Below, piece after piece: positions 17,169 through 24,860 of a stretch of 64,000 nucleotides of DNA; the first letter of the stretch is position 1, and the number at the start of each line of letters is the position of its first letter. The notes beneath the pieces are model-generated. The model did no database searches and had not been told where the DNA came from. It worked only from the letters and a program-made list of their open reading frames with translations. The stretch comes from Streptomyces venezuelae. GTDB taxonomy: Bacteria > Actinomycetota > Actinomycetes > Streptomycetales > Streptomycetaceae. The stretch is taken from positions 4,216,001 to 4,280,000 of the forward strand of contig NZ_CP029194.1 of the NCBI RefSeq assembly GCF_008642375.1. Reading direction: 5' to 3'. The translations under genes and the position numbers were made by a program.

Positions 17169-18226
17169 GACGGTTCTCCCTTCGCGAGCAGGTCGCCGAG
17201 TTCGGCGAGGAGTTCGGTGCCGCAGCCCAGGTAGGCGTCGAGCTGCCGGCCCCACAGGAAGTGCCGGTGGACGGGGTGGTCGAGGTCGGCGCCCATGCCG
17301 CCGTGGAGGTGCTGCCCGGTGTGCACGACCCGCTTGCCCGCCTCGGACGCCCACCAGGCGGCGGTCAGCGCGGCCTCGGTGGCGTCCAGGCCCTCGTCGT
17401 GGCGCCAGGCCGCCTCGTAGGCCGTGACCCGGATGGCCTCGGTGTCCATGTGGGCGTCGGCGGCGCGCAGCTGGACCGCCTGGTGGGTGGAGAGCGGGCG
17501 CCCGAACTGCTCTCGGACGGAGGTGTACTCCACGGCCCTGGCGAGCGACCCCGCGCACACCCCCGCCTGAAGCCCGGCGAATGCGACCCGCGCGGCGACC
17601 AGCACGTCCGCATAGGTCCCGGAACCGGAGCCGGACCCGGGCCCGCAGCCAGATCCGCTGCCGAGCCGCTCCGCCGCCGTGCCGTCGAGCACGAGCCGCC
17701 CCGCGGACCAGGGTGCGGTGAGCTCGACGCTCTCGATCCCGGCCGCGTCCTCGGTGCGGACGAACCACAGTCCGTGCTCCGCGTCCGCCACGAGGACATG
17801 GGTGGCGTCCCTGAGCCACGGCACCCACTCCACGGCCCCGCTGAGCCGCCCCTCGTCCGCCACGACCCCGCCGGTCGCGGGGAAGGCGCCCGTCACCACC
17901 GTCGTACCGTCGCGGAGACCCGGCAGGAGCCGGGCGCGCTGCTCCTCGGTGCCGTGCCGGGTGACGGCGAGGATCCCGTACACACAGGTCGCGGCGAGCG
18001 GCACCTGCGCGGTCCTGCGCCCCTGCTCCTCCAGGAGGAGCACGAGGCCGAGCAGCCCGGTCTCCTCGACGGCGCCGGGGAGTCCGGCCGCGCAGAGCGC
18101 CTTCCACAGCTCGGCGTCGCTGCCGGTGCCGGCCGCCGCGAGCCGCTCGTGGGTGGCGAGGTCGCCGAAGATCCGCGCGGCCAGGTCCCGGGCGGCCTCC
18201 TGCTCCTCGCTGGGGGTGAAGTCCAT
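17165..18226 (-). CDS. Acyl-CoA dehydrogenase, non-catalytic ChsE1/FadE28-type subunit
   Basis: 353 residues from ATG 18226 (GGGGAGGG site upstream). Acyl-CoA dehydrogenase fold, shorter than usual, like FadE28 (ChsE1). N-terminal helical domain MDFTPSEEQEAARDLA, middle beta domain, then SVREQFGRPLSTHQAVQ and GGMGADLDHPVHRHF. At the helix-G position where the partner enzyme has NHERVALA, this protein has VAARVAFA, so the catalytic Glu is replaced by Ala. A Gly/Ser-rich insert (GSGSGCGPGSGSGSG) sits between strands around residue 190. In mycobacteria two such unlike subunits form an alpha2beta2 enzyme, and the partner here would be the 388-residue protein at the operon start. Stop overlaps the next ATG. 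Confidence 0.8.
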   Translation of the reverse strand: MDFTPSEEQEAARDLAARIFGDLATHERLAAAGTGSDAELWKALCAAGLPGAVEETGLLGLVLLLEEQGRRTAQVPLAATCVYGILAVTRHGTEEQRARLLPGLRDGTTVVTGAFPATGGVVADEGRLSGAVEWVPWLRDATHVLVADAEHGLWFVRTEDAAGIESVELTAPWSAGRLVLDGTAAERLGSGSGCGPGSGSGSGTYADVLVAARVAFAGLQAGVCAGSLARAVEYTSVREQFGRPLSTHQAVQLRAADAHMDTEAIRVTAYEAAWRHDEGLDATEAALTAAWWASEAGKRVVHTGQHLHGGMGADLDHPVHRHFLWGRQLDAYLGCGTELLAELGDLLAKGEPS

Positions 18227-18227
18227 G

Positions 18228-19175
18228 TCAGCCCTCCCCTCCCGCACGGAAGACGGGAAGCTCCAGCTCCTCGTCGACCCGCAGGAACTCCAGCCGCACC
18301 GGCATCCCGATCCGGACCTTGTCGTACGGCACACCCACCACGTTGCTGATCATCCGTACGCCCTCGGCCAGTTCGATCAGCCCGACCGCGTAAGGCGGGT
18401 CGAAGGCCGGGAAGAGCGGGTGGTGCATCACCACGTACGAGTAGACGGTCCCGGCCCCGCTCGCCTCGACCGTGTCCCACTCCGGCGAGCCGCACTCCGC
18501 GCACCCCGGCAGCCAGGGCATGCGCAGGCTCGCGCAATCGGCGCAGCGCTGGATGAGCAGCCGGTGCGCGGCCACGCCCTCCCAGAATCCGGCGTTGTCC
18601 CGGTTGACGACCGGGCGGGGCCGCCGGGGCGCCGCGGCGGTGACCTCCGAGGGGCGCCGGTCGGGCTTCGAAGGGCGCCGGGCAGGCGCGTACTTGAGGA
18701 TGCGGAAGCGGTGGGTGCCCGCGAGCTCGCCGTCCGCCCGGACGTCCATGCGGGTCGTGACGAAGTGCCCGGTCCCGAGCCTGGTCGTCTTGCGCGGCGA
18801 CACGGACTCGATGACGGCGTCAAAGGTGATCACGTCTCCCGGCCGCAGCGGCCTGAGGTACTCCTGCTCGCAGTCGGTCGCGACGACCGAGGTGTATCCG
18901 GCGCCGTCGAGGAGAGCGAAGAGCTCGTCGTACGCCTCGGAGCGGTCGCCGTGCCCGGAGAGCCCGCCCATGGTCCAGGCCTGGAGCATGGTCGGCGGCG
19001 CCACCGCCCCCGGCCCCTCGTACGCCGGATGGGCATCGCCCATGGCCTCGCACCAGTGCCGGATCATCGGCAGATTGACCGGGTCCTTGCCGACCCCGGC
19101 GACGGCGGCGGGCCGCCCCTCGTAGGCGGCGATCCGCTCGTACAACGCGTCCGCCGCCCGCTCCCCCTCGCTCAT
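18228..19175 (-). CDS. MaoC-DUF35 fusion, ChsH2-like
   Basis: 315 residues. The N-terminal ~170 residues are a FAS1/MaoC-type hot-dog domain (MIRHWCEAMGDAHPAY, then a GTGHFVTTRMDV strand). A basic Pro/Arg linker follows, then a C-terminal DUF35 module: zinc ribbon CADC-x10-CAEC followed by an OB fold (AVGLIELAEGVRMISNVVG). This two-domain arrangement is that of ChsH2 (Rv3542c), where the MaoC part pairs with ChsH1 and the DUF35 part binds and activates the Ltp2 aldolase. Both partners are in the same operon here. The ATG at 19175 overlaps the stop of the upstream dehydrogenase. Confidence 0.83.
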   Translation of the reverse strand: MSEGERAADALYERIAAYEGRPAAVAGVGKDPVNLPMIRHWCEAMGDAHPAYEGPGAVAPPTMLQAWTMGGLSGHGDRSEAYDELFALLDGAGYTSVVATDCEQEYLRPLRPGDVITFDAVIESVSPRKTTRLGTGHFVTTRMDVRADGELAGTHRFRILKYAPARRPSKPDRRPSEVTAAAPRRPRPVVNRDNAGFWEGVAAHRLLIQRCADCASLRMPWLPGCAECGSPEWDTVEASGAGTVYSYVVMHHPLFPAFDPPYAVGLIELAEGVRMISNVVGVPYDKVRIGMPVRLEFLRVDEELELPVFRAGGEG

Positions 19176-20338
19176 CGCCGCCCCCTCCCCTTCATGCCGA
19201 GCCGCATCCTCGCGACGATCTCGCGCTGCACCTCGCTCACCCCTCCCCCGAAGGTGTTGATCTGAGCCGCCCGGTTCATGCGCTCCAGCTCGCCGCCGTC
19301 GAACTCCCCCGGCGAACCCGCTCGCACCGTCCCCGCCCCGCCCGCGATCTCCTGACATATTCGATACACCTCGACCGCCGATTCGGTTCCCGCGAACTTC
19401 ACGCCGCTCGCGTCCCCCGGGGCCAGCCGGCCGGCCCCCACGTCCCCCACCAAACGCCAGTTGAGCAGGCGTGTCGCCGCCAGCCGGGCATGCGCTTCGG
19501 CGGCCCGGATCCGCACCCACGGCTCGTCAATGCGGCGCCTGCCCGTCACCGGATCGGGGGTACTCGCCCGGTCGAGCGCCGCCGCGAAGAAGTCCTCGGC
19601 CTGCATGCCGATCGCGGCCAGCGCGACCCGCTCGTGGTTGAGCTGCTCGGTGATCAGCCCCCAGCCGCCGTGCTCCGGCCCGACGAGGTTCCCGGCGGGG
19701 ACCCGTATCCCGTCGTAGTAGGTGGCGGTCGTCGTCAGCCCGCCGACGGTCGCGATCGGGGTCCAGGAGAAGCCCTGCGCGCCGGTGGGTACCAGAACGA
19801 TGGAGATGCCCTTGTGCGGCGGGGCGGCGGGGTCCGTGCGGCAGGCGAGCCAGATCCAGTCGGCGTTCTGGGCGTTGGATGTGAAGATCTTCTGCCCGTC
19901 GATCAGCCAGTCCTCGCCCTCCCGCACCGCCCGGGTCCGCAGGGAGGCGAGGTCGGTGCCGGCCTCGGGCTCGCTGTAGCCGATGGCGAAGACGGTCTCG
20001 CCGCGCAGGATCCGGGGCAGGAAGTAGCCCTTCTGCTCGTCGGTCCCGTACCGCATGAGGGTGGGTCCGACGGTGTTGAGGGTGACCATCGAGACGGGGG
20101 CGCCCGCCCGGTAGGCCTCGTCGAAGAAGACGAACTGCTCGTCGGAGCCGCGGCCCTGGCCGCCGTACTCCTCCGGCCAGCCGAGGCCGAGCAGCCCGTC
20201 GGCCCCGATCCGGCGGAGCAGCCGGCGCTGGGCGGCGGCGTCGTCGGGAGGAGGAGGGCCGTCGGGCATCACCTCGCGGAAGTACGCGCGGAGTTCGGCG
20301 CGCAGCCGCAGCTGCCGCTCGGTCGGGGCGAGGTGCAC
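19172..20338 (-). CDS. Acyl-CoA dehydrogenase, catalytic ChsE2/FadE29-type subunit
   Basis: 388 residues from GTG 20338, chosen for the GGGAGG site at 20347-20352; the frame is open further upstream but without a comparable site. FAD-dependent acyl-CoA dehydrogenase: GLGWPEEYGGQG, FAIGYSEPEAGTDLASL, IDGQKIFTSNAQ, and INTFGGGVSEVQREIV at the C-terminus. The usual 376-type Glu (YEGT) is absent (TFGGG), but LNHERVALA carries a Glu at the alternative helix-G position used by isovaleryl-CoA dehydrogenase and ChsE2. It is the first gene of the operon, and a TetR-type palindrome lies 32-48 nt upstream. Partner: the non-catalytic subunit at 17165-18226. Confidence 0.85.
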   Translation of the reverse strand: MHLAPTERQLRLRAELRAYFREVMPDGPPPPDDAAAQRRLLRRIGADGLLGLGWPEEYGGQGRGSDEQFVFFDEAYRAGAPVSMVTLNTVGPTLMRYGTDEQKGYFLPRILRGETVFAIGYSEPEAGTDLASLRTRAVREGEDWLIDGQKIFTSNAQNADWIWLACRTDPAAPPHKGISIVLVPTGAQGFSWTPIATVGGLTTTATYYDGIRVPAGNLVGPEHGGWGLITEQLNHERVALAAIGMQAEDFFAAALDRASTPDPVTGRRRIDEPWVRIRAAEAHARLAATRLLNWRLVGDVGAGRLAPGDASGVKFAGTESAVEVYRICQEIAGGAGTVRAGSPGEFDGGELERMNRAAQINTFGGGVSEVQREIVARMRLGMKGRGRR

Positions 20339-20369
20339 GGCGACGGCCTCCCGTGGGACGACTGAGGTT

Positions 20370-20386
20370 TCTGACTGTCCGTCAGA
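20370..20386. promoter_or_regulatory. Palindromic operator TCTGAC-N5-GTCAGA
   Basis: Perfect 6-bp arms around TGTCC, 32-48 nt upstream of the first gene of the acyl-CoA operon, in the expected promoter zone. It resembles operators of TetR-family regulators of fatty acid and steroid catabolism. No such regulator gene is nearby, so control would be in trans. Confidence 0.6.
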
Positions 20387-20543
20387 TTCAGGACCTCTGT
20401 CAAGGCCGGCGACCGTACGCCCCCGGCGCGCGGGGCGCGGAAACGCGGACGGCCCGCACCCCGGTACCGAAGTACCGGCGTACAGGCCGTCGTTCACACC
20501 GCGGTCACGCCCCCCGTCGGGCCGGCTCCCGTGCTGCTGCCGA

Positions 20544-20849
20544 CTACCACCACGGGTAGAAGTTCACCACCGCGTTCGACTGGTCGATGTGGGTGAACGC
20601 GGAGCCGTTCACGCTGGCAGTGTTGTTCTGGTTGGAGGCACCGGAACCGGTCGCCACCTGCTGCGTGGTGGTCGAGTTTCCGTTGTTGTCCCCGCCCACA
20701 CCACTGCCGATGATCGTGGCGACGCTCGTGTTCGATCCGTCGTCCGCGAATCCGCCGTTGTCGGCCTGGGCCACCCCGGTGAAGAGCGCGGCGGCGAGGG
20801 GCAGGGCGGCGGCAGCGGCGAGAACGCGGGCGGTACGGATGCTTGCCAT
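20544..20849 (-). CDS. Small secreted Asn/Thr/Ser-rich protein
   Basis: 101 residues with a clear Sec signal peptide (MASIRTARVLAAAAALPLAAALFTGVAQA, cleavage after about residue 29). The mature part is ~72 residues, very rich in Gly, Asn, Ser and Thr and free of Cys, with NGNSTTTQQV and SNQNNTASVNG segments and a hydrophobic aromatic end (NAVVNFYPWW). No known domain recognised. The alternating polar/hydrophobic pattern resembles surface beta or amyloid-like proteins, but it is not a chaplin (no chaplin core, no paired Cys). ATG 20849 has a GGAGG site (AGGAACA region). It probably lies at the hyphal surface. Confidence 0.65.
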   Translation of the reverse strand: MASIRTARVLAAAAALPLAAALFTGVAQADNGGFADDGSNTSVATIIGSGVGGDNNGNSTTTQQVATGSGASNQNNTASVNGSAFTHIDQSNAVVNFYPWW

Positions 20850-21276
20850 GTCTGTTCCTCCGGGAACTGAAACTGATGCTTTGCACGGAACTGCTTCGAG
20901 AACTTCTCTGAACTCCAGCCATTACCCAGGCAGTTGGCCGACCGCCTCGGTCGTTGTGCTCGACGTCGCGAATCCAGAGTTGCCCACCGAATCCCCGGCG
21001 AACCACCCCGGAGCGGCTTATTCCCCCGCAAGCGTGAGGACAGGCTGATAAACCCCGGCGAAGCGAGAACGACGCAGCTCAGCCGACCGGAGGGGGGTAA
21101 TCGGCCGGGAGGATCCGTGCACGGTAAGGGAGGAAGCGTTCCGGCAGATTTTCCGCCAATCTCTCTCTCGGAAAGGCGGCCCGGCGAGTCCGGGAAGCGC
21201 GGTATTCGAACTCACCGACGACGAGGGCGGAAGAGTTCTACGGACGCGCCCCGGTTTCCCGGTTTCCCGGTTTCCT
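20850..21276. other. 427-bp intergenic region
   Basis: Upstream region of the small secreted protein gene. It is somewhat lower in GC than its surroundings and contains no convincing ORF. Near its end there is a triple CCCGGTTT repeat (21250-21275) just after the stop of the macro-domain gene. No RNA gene recognised. Confidence 0.5.
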
Positions 21277-21801
21277 CTACGGAAGGTCCTGCCTGCCGAC
21301 CGCCGCCTCGAAGGCCGCGTACGCCCCCGCGTCGAACAGCACGAAGCGCACCTCCTCCACCTCGGTACGGGCGGCCCGCACGGTCTCCACGGCGATCCTG
21401 GCCCCGTCGTCCATCGGCCAGCCGTAGATCCCGGTGGAGATGGCCGGGAAGGCGACCGTGCGGTCGCCCAGCTCGTCGGCGACCCTCAGGGATTCGCGAT
21501 AGCAGGAGGCCAGCAGGTCCGACCGGTCCTCGTCCCGCGACCAGACCGGCCCCACGGTGTGGATCACGTGCCGGGCCGGCAACCGCCCCGCGGTCGTCGC
21601 CACGGCCCGGCCGGTCGGCAGGCCCTTGCCGTAATGGGAGCGCCTCAGGTCCTGGCAGGCGGCGAGGATCTCCGGCCCGCCCTTCCGGTGGATGGCCCCG
21701 TCGACGCCGCCACCCCCGAGCAGCGACGAGTTGGCGGCGTTGACCACCGCGTCGGCCGCCTCGGCGGTGATGTCCCCCTGAACAAGCACGATCCGCACCA
21801 T
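21277..21801 (-). CDS. Macro-domain ADP-ribose hydrolase (YmdB-type)
   Basis: 174 residues from ATG 21801 (GAGAAGG about 8 nt upstream). A single macro domain with all hallmark loops: VVNAANSSLLGGGGVDGAIHR (ADP-ribose binding with the catalytic Asn/Asp region) and AFPAISTGIYGWP (phosphate loop). YmdB-like macro proteins remove O-acetyl-ADP-ribose, mono-ADP-ribosyl marks or ADP-ribose-1''-phosphate. KptA, which makes a cyclic ADP-ribose phosphate product, is encoded about 34 kb away. The gene follows the tRNA-Ser terminator; transcription is on the minus strand from a short leader. Confidence 0.9.
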   Translation of the reverse strand: MVRIVLVQGDITAEAADAVVNAANSSLLGGGGVDGAIHRKGGPEILAACQDLRRSHYGKGLPTGRAVATTAGRLPARHVIHTVGPVWSRDEDRSDLLASCYRESLRVADELGDRTVAFPAISTGIYGWPMDDGARIAVETVRAARTEVEEVRFVLFDAGAYAAFEAAVGRQDLP

Positions 21802-21826
21802 GCCGAGAACCTTCTCACCCATGAGA

Positions 21827-21856
21827 AAGGGGCGCCCCTGACGAGAGGCGCCCCTT
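21827..21856 (-). terminator. Terminator of tRNA-Ser(TGA)
   Basis: AAGGGGCGCC at 21827-21836 pairs perfectly with 21847-21856 across a 10-nt loop. Read on the minus strand it is followed by TTCTCAT. It lies 28 nt past the tRNA 3' end and just upstream of the macro-domain gene, separating the two transcripts. Confidence 0.7.
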
Positions 21857-21883
21857 CCGGTCAACTCGGGCGCTGACCTGGTG

Positions 21884-21970
21884 CGGTGGGTGTGGGATTT
21901 GAACCCACGGTGACATCGCTGCCACGACGGTTTTCAAGACCGTTCCCTTAGGCCGCTCGGGCAACCCACC
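21884..21970 (-). tRNA. tRNA-Ser (anticodon TGA)
   Basis: 87-nt class II tRNA on the minus strand. Acceptor GGTGGGT/ACCCACC, discriminator G, anticodon loop CTTGAAA (TGA), a long variable arm and T-loop GGTTCAAATCC. CCA not encoded. Confidence 0.96.
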
Positions 21971-22136
21971 TTCGCCCCGGCCCACCTGGGGTGGAGCGGG
22001 CTACAGCGTACCGGCTGGGGAGCGGGGTGGCGCTGGGTCGGCCGGGGAGGGGGCTGGGTTAGAGTCCCTTGTTCACAAGATCTCCACATATAGGGGTTTC
22101 GCGGCTTGTGCCGCGTGATTCCCGAAGGGTTGCAGG

Positions 22137-23045
22137 GTGCACGGCACGATCGACGGCTTCAGCTACGGCATGGTCACACCCCTGGTGGGCTATGTGATGG
22201 CCTGTCTGGGAAGCGCCCTGGGCCTGCGCTGCACGGTCAGGTCCCTGACTACCGACCGTGCGCGGAAGCCCGGTTGGCTTGCGCTCGGTGCGGCGTCGAT
22301 CGGGTGCGGCATCTGGACGATGCACTTCATCGCCATGCTCGGCTTCCAGGTGCGGGAGGCACCGATCTCGTACGACACCGCCATGACGTTCCTCAGCCTC
22401 CTCGTGGCCGTGGCCGTCGTGGGCGTCGGCGTCTTCATCGTGGGCTACCTCGGCACCCGGCCGGCCCCGCTGCTCGTCGCGGGTCTGCTCACCGGGCTCG
22501 GCGTCGCCGGCATGCACTACCTCGGCATGGCCGCCCTGCGCATGAACGGGCAGCTCGCCTACGCCCCCGCCGTCGTCGTCGTGTCCGTCGTCATCGCCGT
22601 CGTCGCGGCGACCGCCGCGCTCTGGGCGGCCGTCTCGGTCCGCGGCTTCCTCGCCAGCCTCGGCGCCAGTGTCGTCATGGGCGTCGCCGTGACCGGCATG
22701 CACTACACGGGGATGGCCGCGGTCAGCGTGCGGGTCGACGAGGCGTCGCACGCGGCCGAGGTCTCCTCGCTCCTGAACGTGCTGCCGATGCTCGTCGGCC
22801 CGCTGATCTTCCTCGTCCTGGCCGCGGCCGTCGTCATGTTCGACCCACTGCTGATCATGGGCGACGACGAGCCTCACCGCCGCCGCCCGGCGCACCGGAA
22901 GGGGACTCAGGGCGGCGAATCCGGCGAGTTCCGCGAGTCCGGTGTCTCCCGGATCGACATCGGGGACGTCGCCGGCGACGAGGTGTGGGATCCGCGGGAG
23001 GCCGGCACCGAGACCCTCGCCTCTCCCGTCGGGTGGCGGTCGTGA
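22137..23045 (+). CDS. MHYT-domain integral membrane sensor
   Basis: 302 residues from GTG 22137 (GAAGGG upstream). Seven predicted transmembrane helices with three MHYT-type motifs at helix ends: WTMHFIAM, GMHYLGM and GMHYTGM. The MHYT domain is proposed to bind copper through its Met and His residues and to sense O2, CO or NO. Unlike MHYT-GGDEF-EAL proteins it has no cytoplasmic enzyme domain, only a ~65-residue polar tail rich in His/Arg and Gly/Glu. A short GCGGC-TTGT-GCCGC hairpin precedes the ribosome binding site. It ends at a strong bidirectional terminator. Confidence 0.88.
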   Translation: MHGTIDGFSYGMVTPLVGYVMACLGSALGLRCTVRSLTTDRARKPGWLALGAASIGCGIWTMHFIAMLGFQVREAPISYDTAMTFLSLLVAVAVVGVGVFIVGYLGTRPAPLLVAGLLTGLGVAGMHYLGMAALRMNGQLAYAPAVVVVSVVIAVVAATAALWAAVSVRGFLASLGASVVMGVAVTGMHYTGMAAVSVRVDEASHAAEVSSLLNVLPMLVGPLIFLVLAAAVVMFDPLLIMGDDEPHRRRPAHRKGTQGGESGEFRESGVSRIDIGDVAGDEVWDPREAGTETLASPVGWRS

Positions 23046-23065
23046 ACCCGGCGCGGGCATGACGT

Positions 23066-23104
23066 GGGGGAGGGGAACGCCTGGTGCCGGCGTTCCCCTC
23101 CCCC
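23066..23104. terminator. 16-bp bidirectional terminator
   Basis: GGGGGAGGGGAACGCC at 23066-23081 pairs perfectly with 23089-23104 around a 7-nt loop, between the convergent MHYT and HtrA-like genes. Confidence 0.85.
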
Positions 23105-23124
23105 GATTCCGTACCGCAGAGGCC

Positions 23125-24609
23125 CTAGCTGTCGCCCGTGCGCTCGCCGAGGGTGACCGTGGCCGTGGCCGTCTTGCCGTCGCGCTCGTAGGTGATCTTG
23201 ACCGAGTCGCCCGGCTTGTGGGTCCAGATCTCGCTGATGAGCGTGGGGCCGCTGTCGATCACATGGCCTCCGAAGCCCGTGATCACGTCGCCGGCCTTGA
23301 GCCCCGCCTTCGCCGCCGGGCCGTTCGGGGTGACCGAGGCAGTGCCGCCGGAGCCCTGGGCCGCGATCGTCGCGCCCTCGCCCTGCTCGGTCATGTTCAC
23401 GGTCGCGCCGATCACCGGGTAGACCGGCTTGCCCGTCTTGATCAGCTGCTGGGCCACGTTCTTCGCCTGGTTGACCGGAATCGCGAAGCCGAGGCCGATC
23501 GAGCCGGCCTGGGACTGGCCGAAGCCGTTCCCGGTGGACTGGATGGCCGAGTTGATGCCGATGACCGCGCCGCTCGCGTCGAGCAACGGGCCGCCGGAGT
23601 TGCCCGGGTTGATCGAGGCGTCGGTCTGCAGCGCGCTCATGTACGAGTTGCCGCCGCCCTGGCCGTCGCCGGAGGCCACCGGGCGGTTCTTGGCGCTGAT
23701 GATGCCCGTCGTCACCGTGTTCGAGAGGCCGAAGGGCGCGCCGATCGCGATCGTCGAGTCGCCGACCGCCACCTGGTCGGAGTTGCCGAGCGGCAGCGGC
23801 TTCAGCCCCTTCGGGGCGTTCGTGAGCTTCAGGACGGCCACGTCGTAGCCCTGGGCCCGGCCGACGACCTCCGCGTCGTACGTCTTGCCGTCGGAGAACG
23901 TCACGGAGAGCGCGCCGCCCTCCGCCGCCGACGCCACCACGTGGTTGTTGGTGACGATGTGGCCTTCCTGGTCGTACACGAAGCCGGTGCCCGTGCCGCC
24001 CTCGCTCTCGCCCTGCGCTCCGCCGGACTTCGCCTGGATCGTGACCACACTCGGCAGCGCCTTCGCCGCGACCGCGGCGACCGTGCCCGGGTCGCGCTTG
24101 AACGAGGCCGGTGCCTCGCCCGAGGAGACCGTCGTCGAGCCGGTGCTCTCGCCGTCGCCCCGCTGAGCCGCCCAGTAGCCGATGCCGCCGCCGACACCGC
24201 CCGCGACGAGCGCCGCGACCAGGACCGCCGCCACGAGGCCGCCGGTCCGCTTGCGGGGCGCCTCGGGAGCGACGGGCACGGGCGGGACGGGCGCACCCCA
24301 GGCCGGTACGGCCGGCGGGGGCGGGGGCCAGCCACCGGCCCCACCGACGGCAGCGGGCTCGGGAGCAGGGGCCGGGGGAGCGGCGGGCGGCACGAGAGCC
24401 GCGACCGTCGCGTGCTCAGGAGCCGGAGTCGGGACCGGTGCCGCGGCCGGGGTGGGCTCGGGAGCAGGGGCCTGTGCCGGTGTCTGCTCCTTCGCCATTG
24501 CCTCCGATGCCGGCGGCGCCGAAGGTGCGGGAGGGGTCGGAGGCGTCGGAGGGGCGGACGGGGCAGTCGGGTCCGCCGGAACCGCCGTGCCCTCGTTCTC
24601 GGTGCTCAC
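23125..24609 (-). CDS. HtrA/DegP-like membrane-anchored serine protease with PDZ domain
   Basis: 494 residues from GTG 24609 (GAGGAGAGCGAG site); upstream in-frame codons lack one. A long Pro/Ala-rich cytoplasmic tail (~120 residues), one transmembrane helix (GLVAAVLVAALVAGGVGGGIGYW), then a trypsin-like protease domain: His in NNHVV, Asp in DVAVLKL, Ser in PGNSGGPLL. A C-terminal PDZ domain (AAKAGLKAGDVITGFGG) follows. It degrades or refolds misfolded exported proteins outside the membrane. From gene order it corresponds to the S. coelicolor/lividans HtrB region (SCO3977, from memory), which is controlled by the CssRS secretion-stress system. The direct repeats in front of the gene may be its regulator sites. 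Confidence 0.9.
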   Translation of the reverse strand: MSTENEGTAVPADPTAPSAPPTPPTPPAPSAPPASEAMAKEQTPAQAPAPEPTPAAAPVPTPAPEHATVAALVPPAAPPAPAPEPAAVGGAGGWPPPPPAVPAWGAPVPPVPVAPEAPRKRTGGLVAAVLVAALVAGGVGGGIGYWAAQRGDGESTGSTTVSSGEAPASFKRDPGTVAAVAAKALPSVVTIQAKSGGAQGESEGGTGTGFVYDQEGHIVTNNHVVASAAEGGALSVTFSDGKTYDAEVVGRAQGYDVAVLKLTNAPKGLKPLPLGNSDQVAVGDSTIAIGAPFGLSNTVTTGIISAKNRPVASGDGQGGGNSYMSALQTDASINPGNSGGPLLDASGAVIGINSAIQSTGNGFGQSQAGSIGLGFAIPVNQAKNVAQQLIKTGKPVYPVIGATVNMTEQGEGATIAAQGSGGTASVTPNGPAAKAGLKAGDVITGFGGHVIDSGPTLISEIWTHKPGDSVKITYERDGKTATATVTLGERTGDS

Positions 24610-24626
24610 AGCTCGCTCTCCTCGTC

Positions 24627-24677
24627 GACTGCTCATTGGCTGCTTGTTGACTGCTTGTTGACTGCTCTGTGACCGCT
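24627..24677 (-). promoter_or_regulatory. 11-bp tandem repeats upstream of htrA-like gene
   Basis: GACTGCT-starting units at 24627, 24649 (GACTGCTTGTT) and 24660 (GACTGCTCTGT), with a related GCTGCTTGTT at 24639 and GACCGCT at 24671. The spacing is 10-12 bp, about one helical turn. The repeats lie 18-68 bp upstream of the start codon. Helically phased direct repeats are typical of OmpR-family response regulators such as CssR; this assignment is inference. Confidence 0.5.
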
Positions 24678-24860
24678 CGATCACTGCGCGGGGGTGGTCT
24701 TGGCTGGTCGCGCCTGGCTCAGGGTGTTGTCACCAGCTTTTCCCACAGCGCGTCAGGCCGCTGTAAGGCGGAGCTGTGCATCTGCGCCCCATCCTTTATA
24801 TACGGACAGAACGGACAGCCCCCATGTGCTCGCCCTACCCGCCAATGGCACCATGACGCC

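Noticed and set aside
21018..21215. 65-residue minus-strand ORF in the intergenic region
   Set aside because: No ribosome binding site and no family features; composition not protein-like enough to claim.
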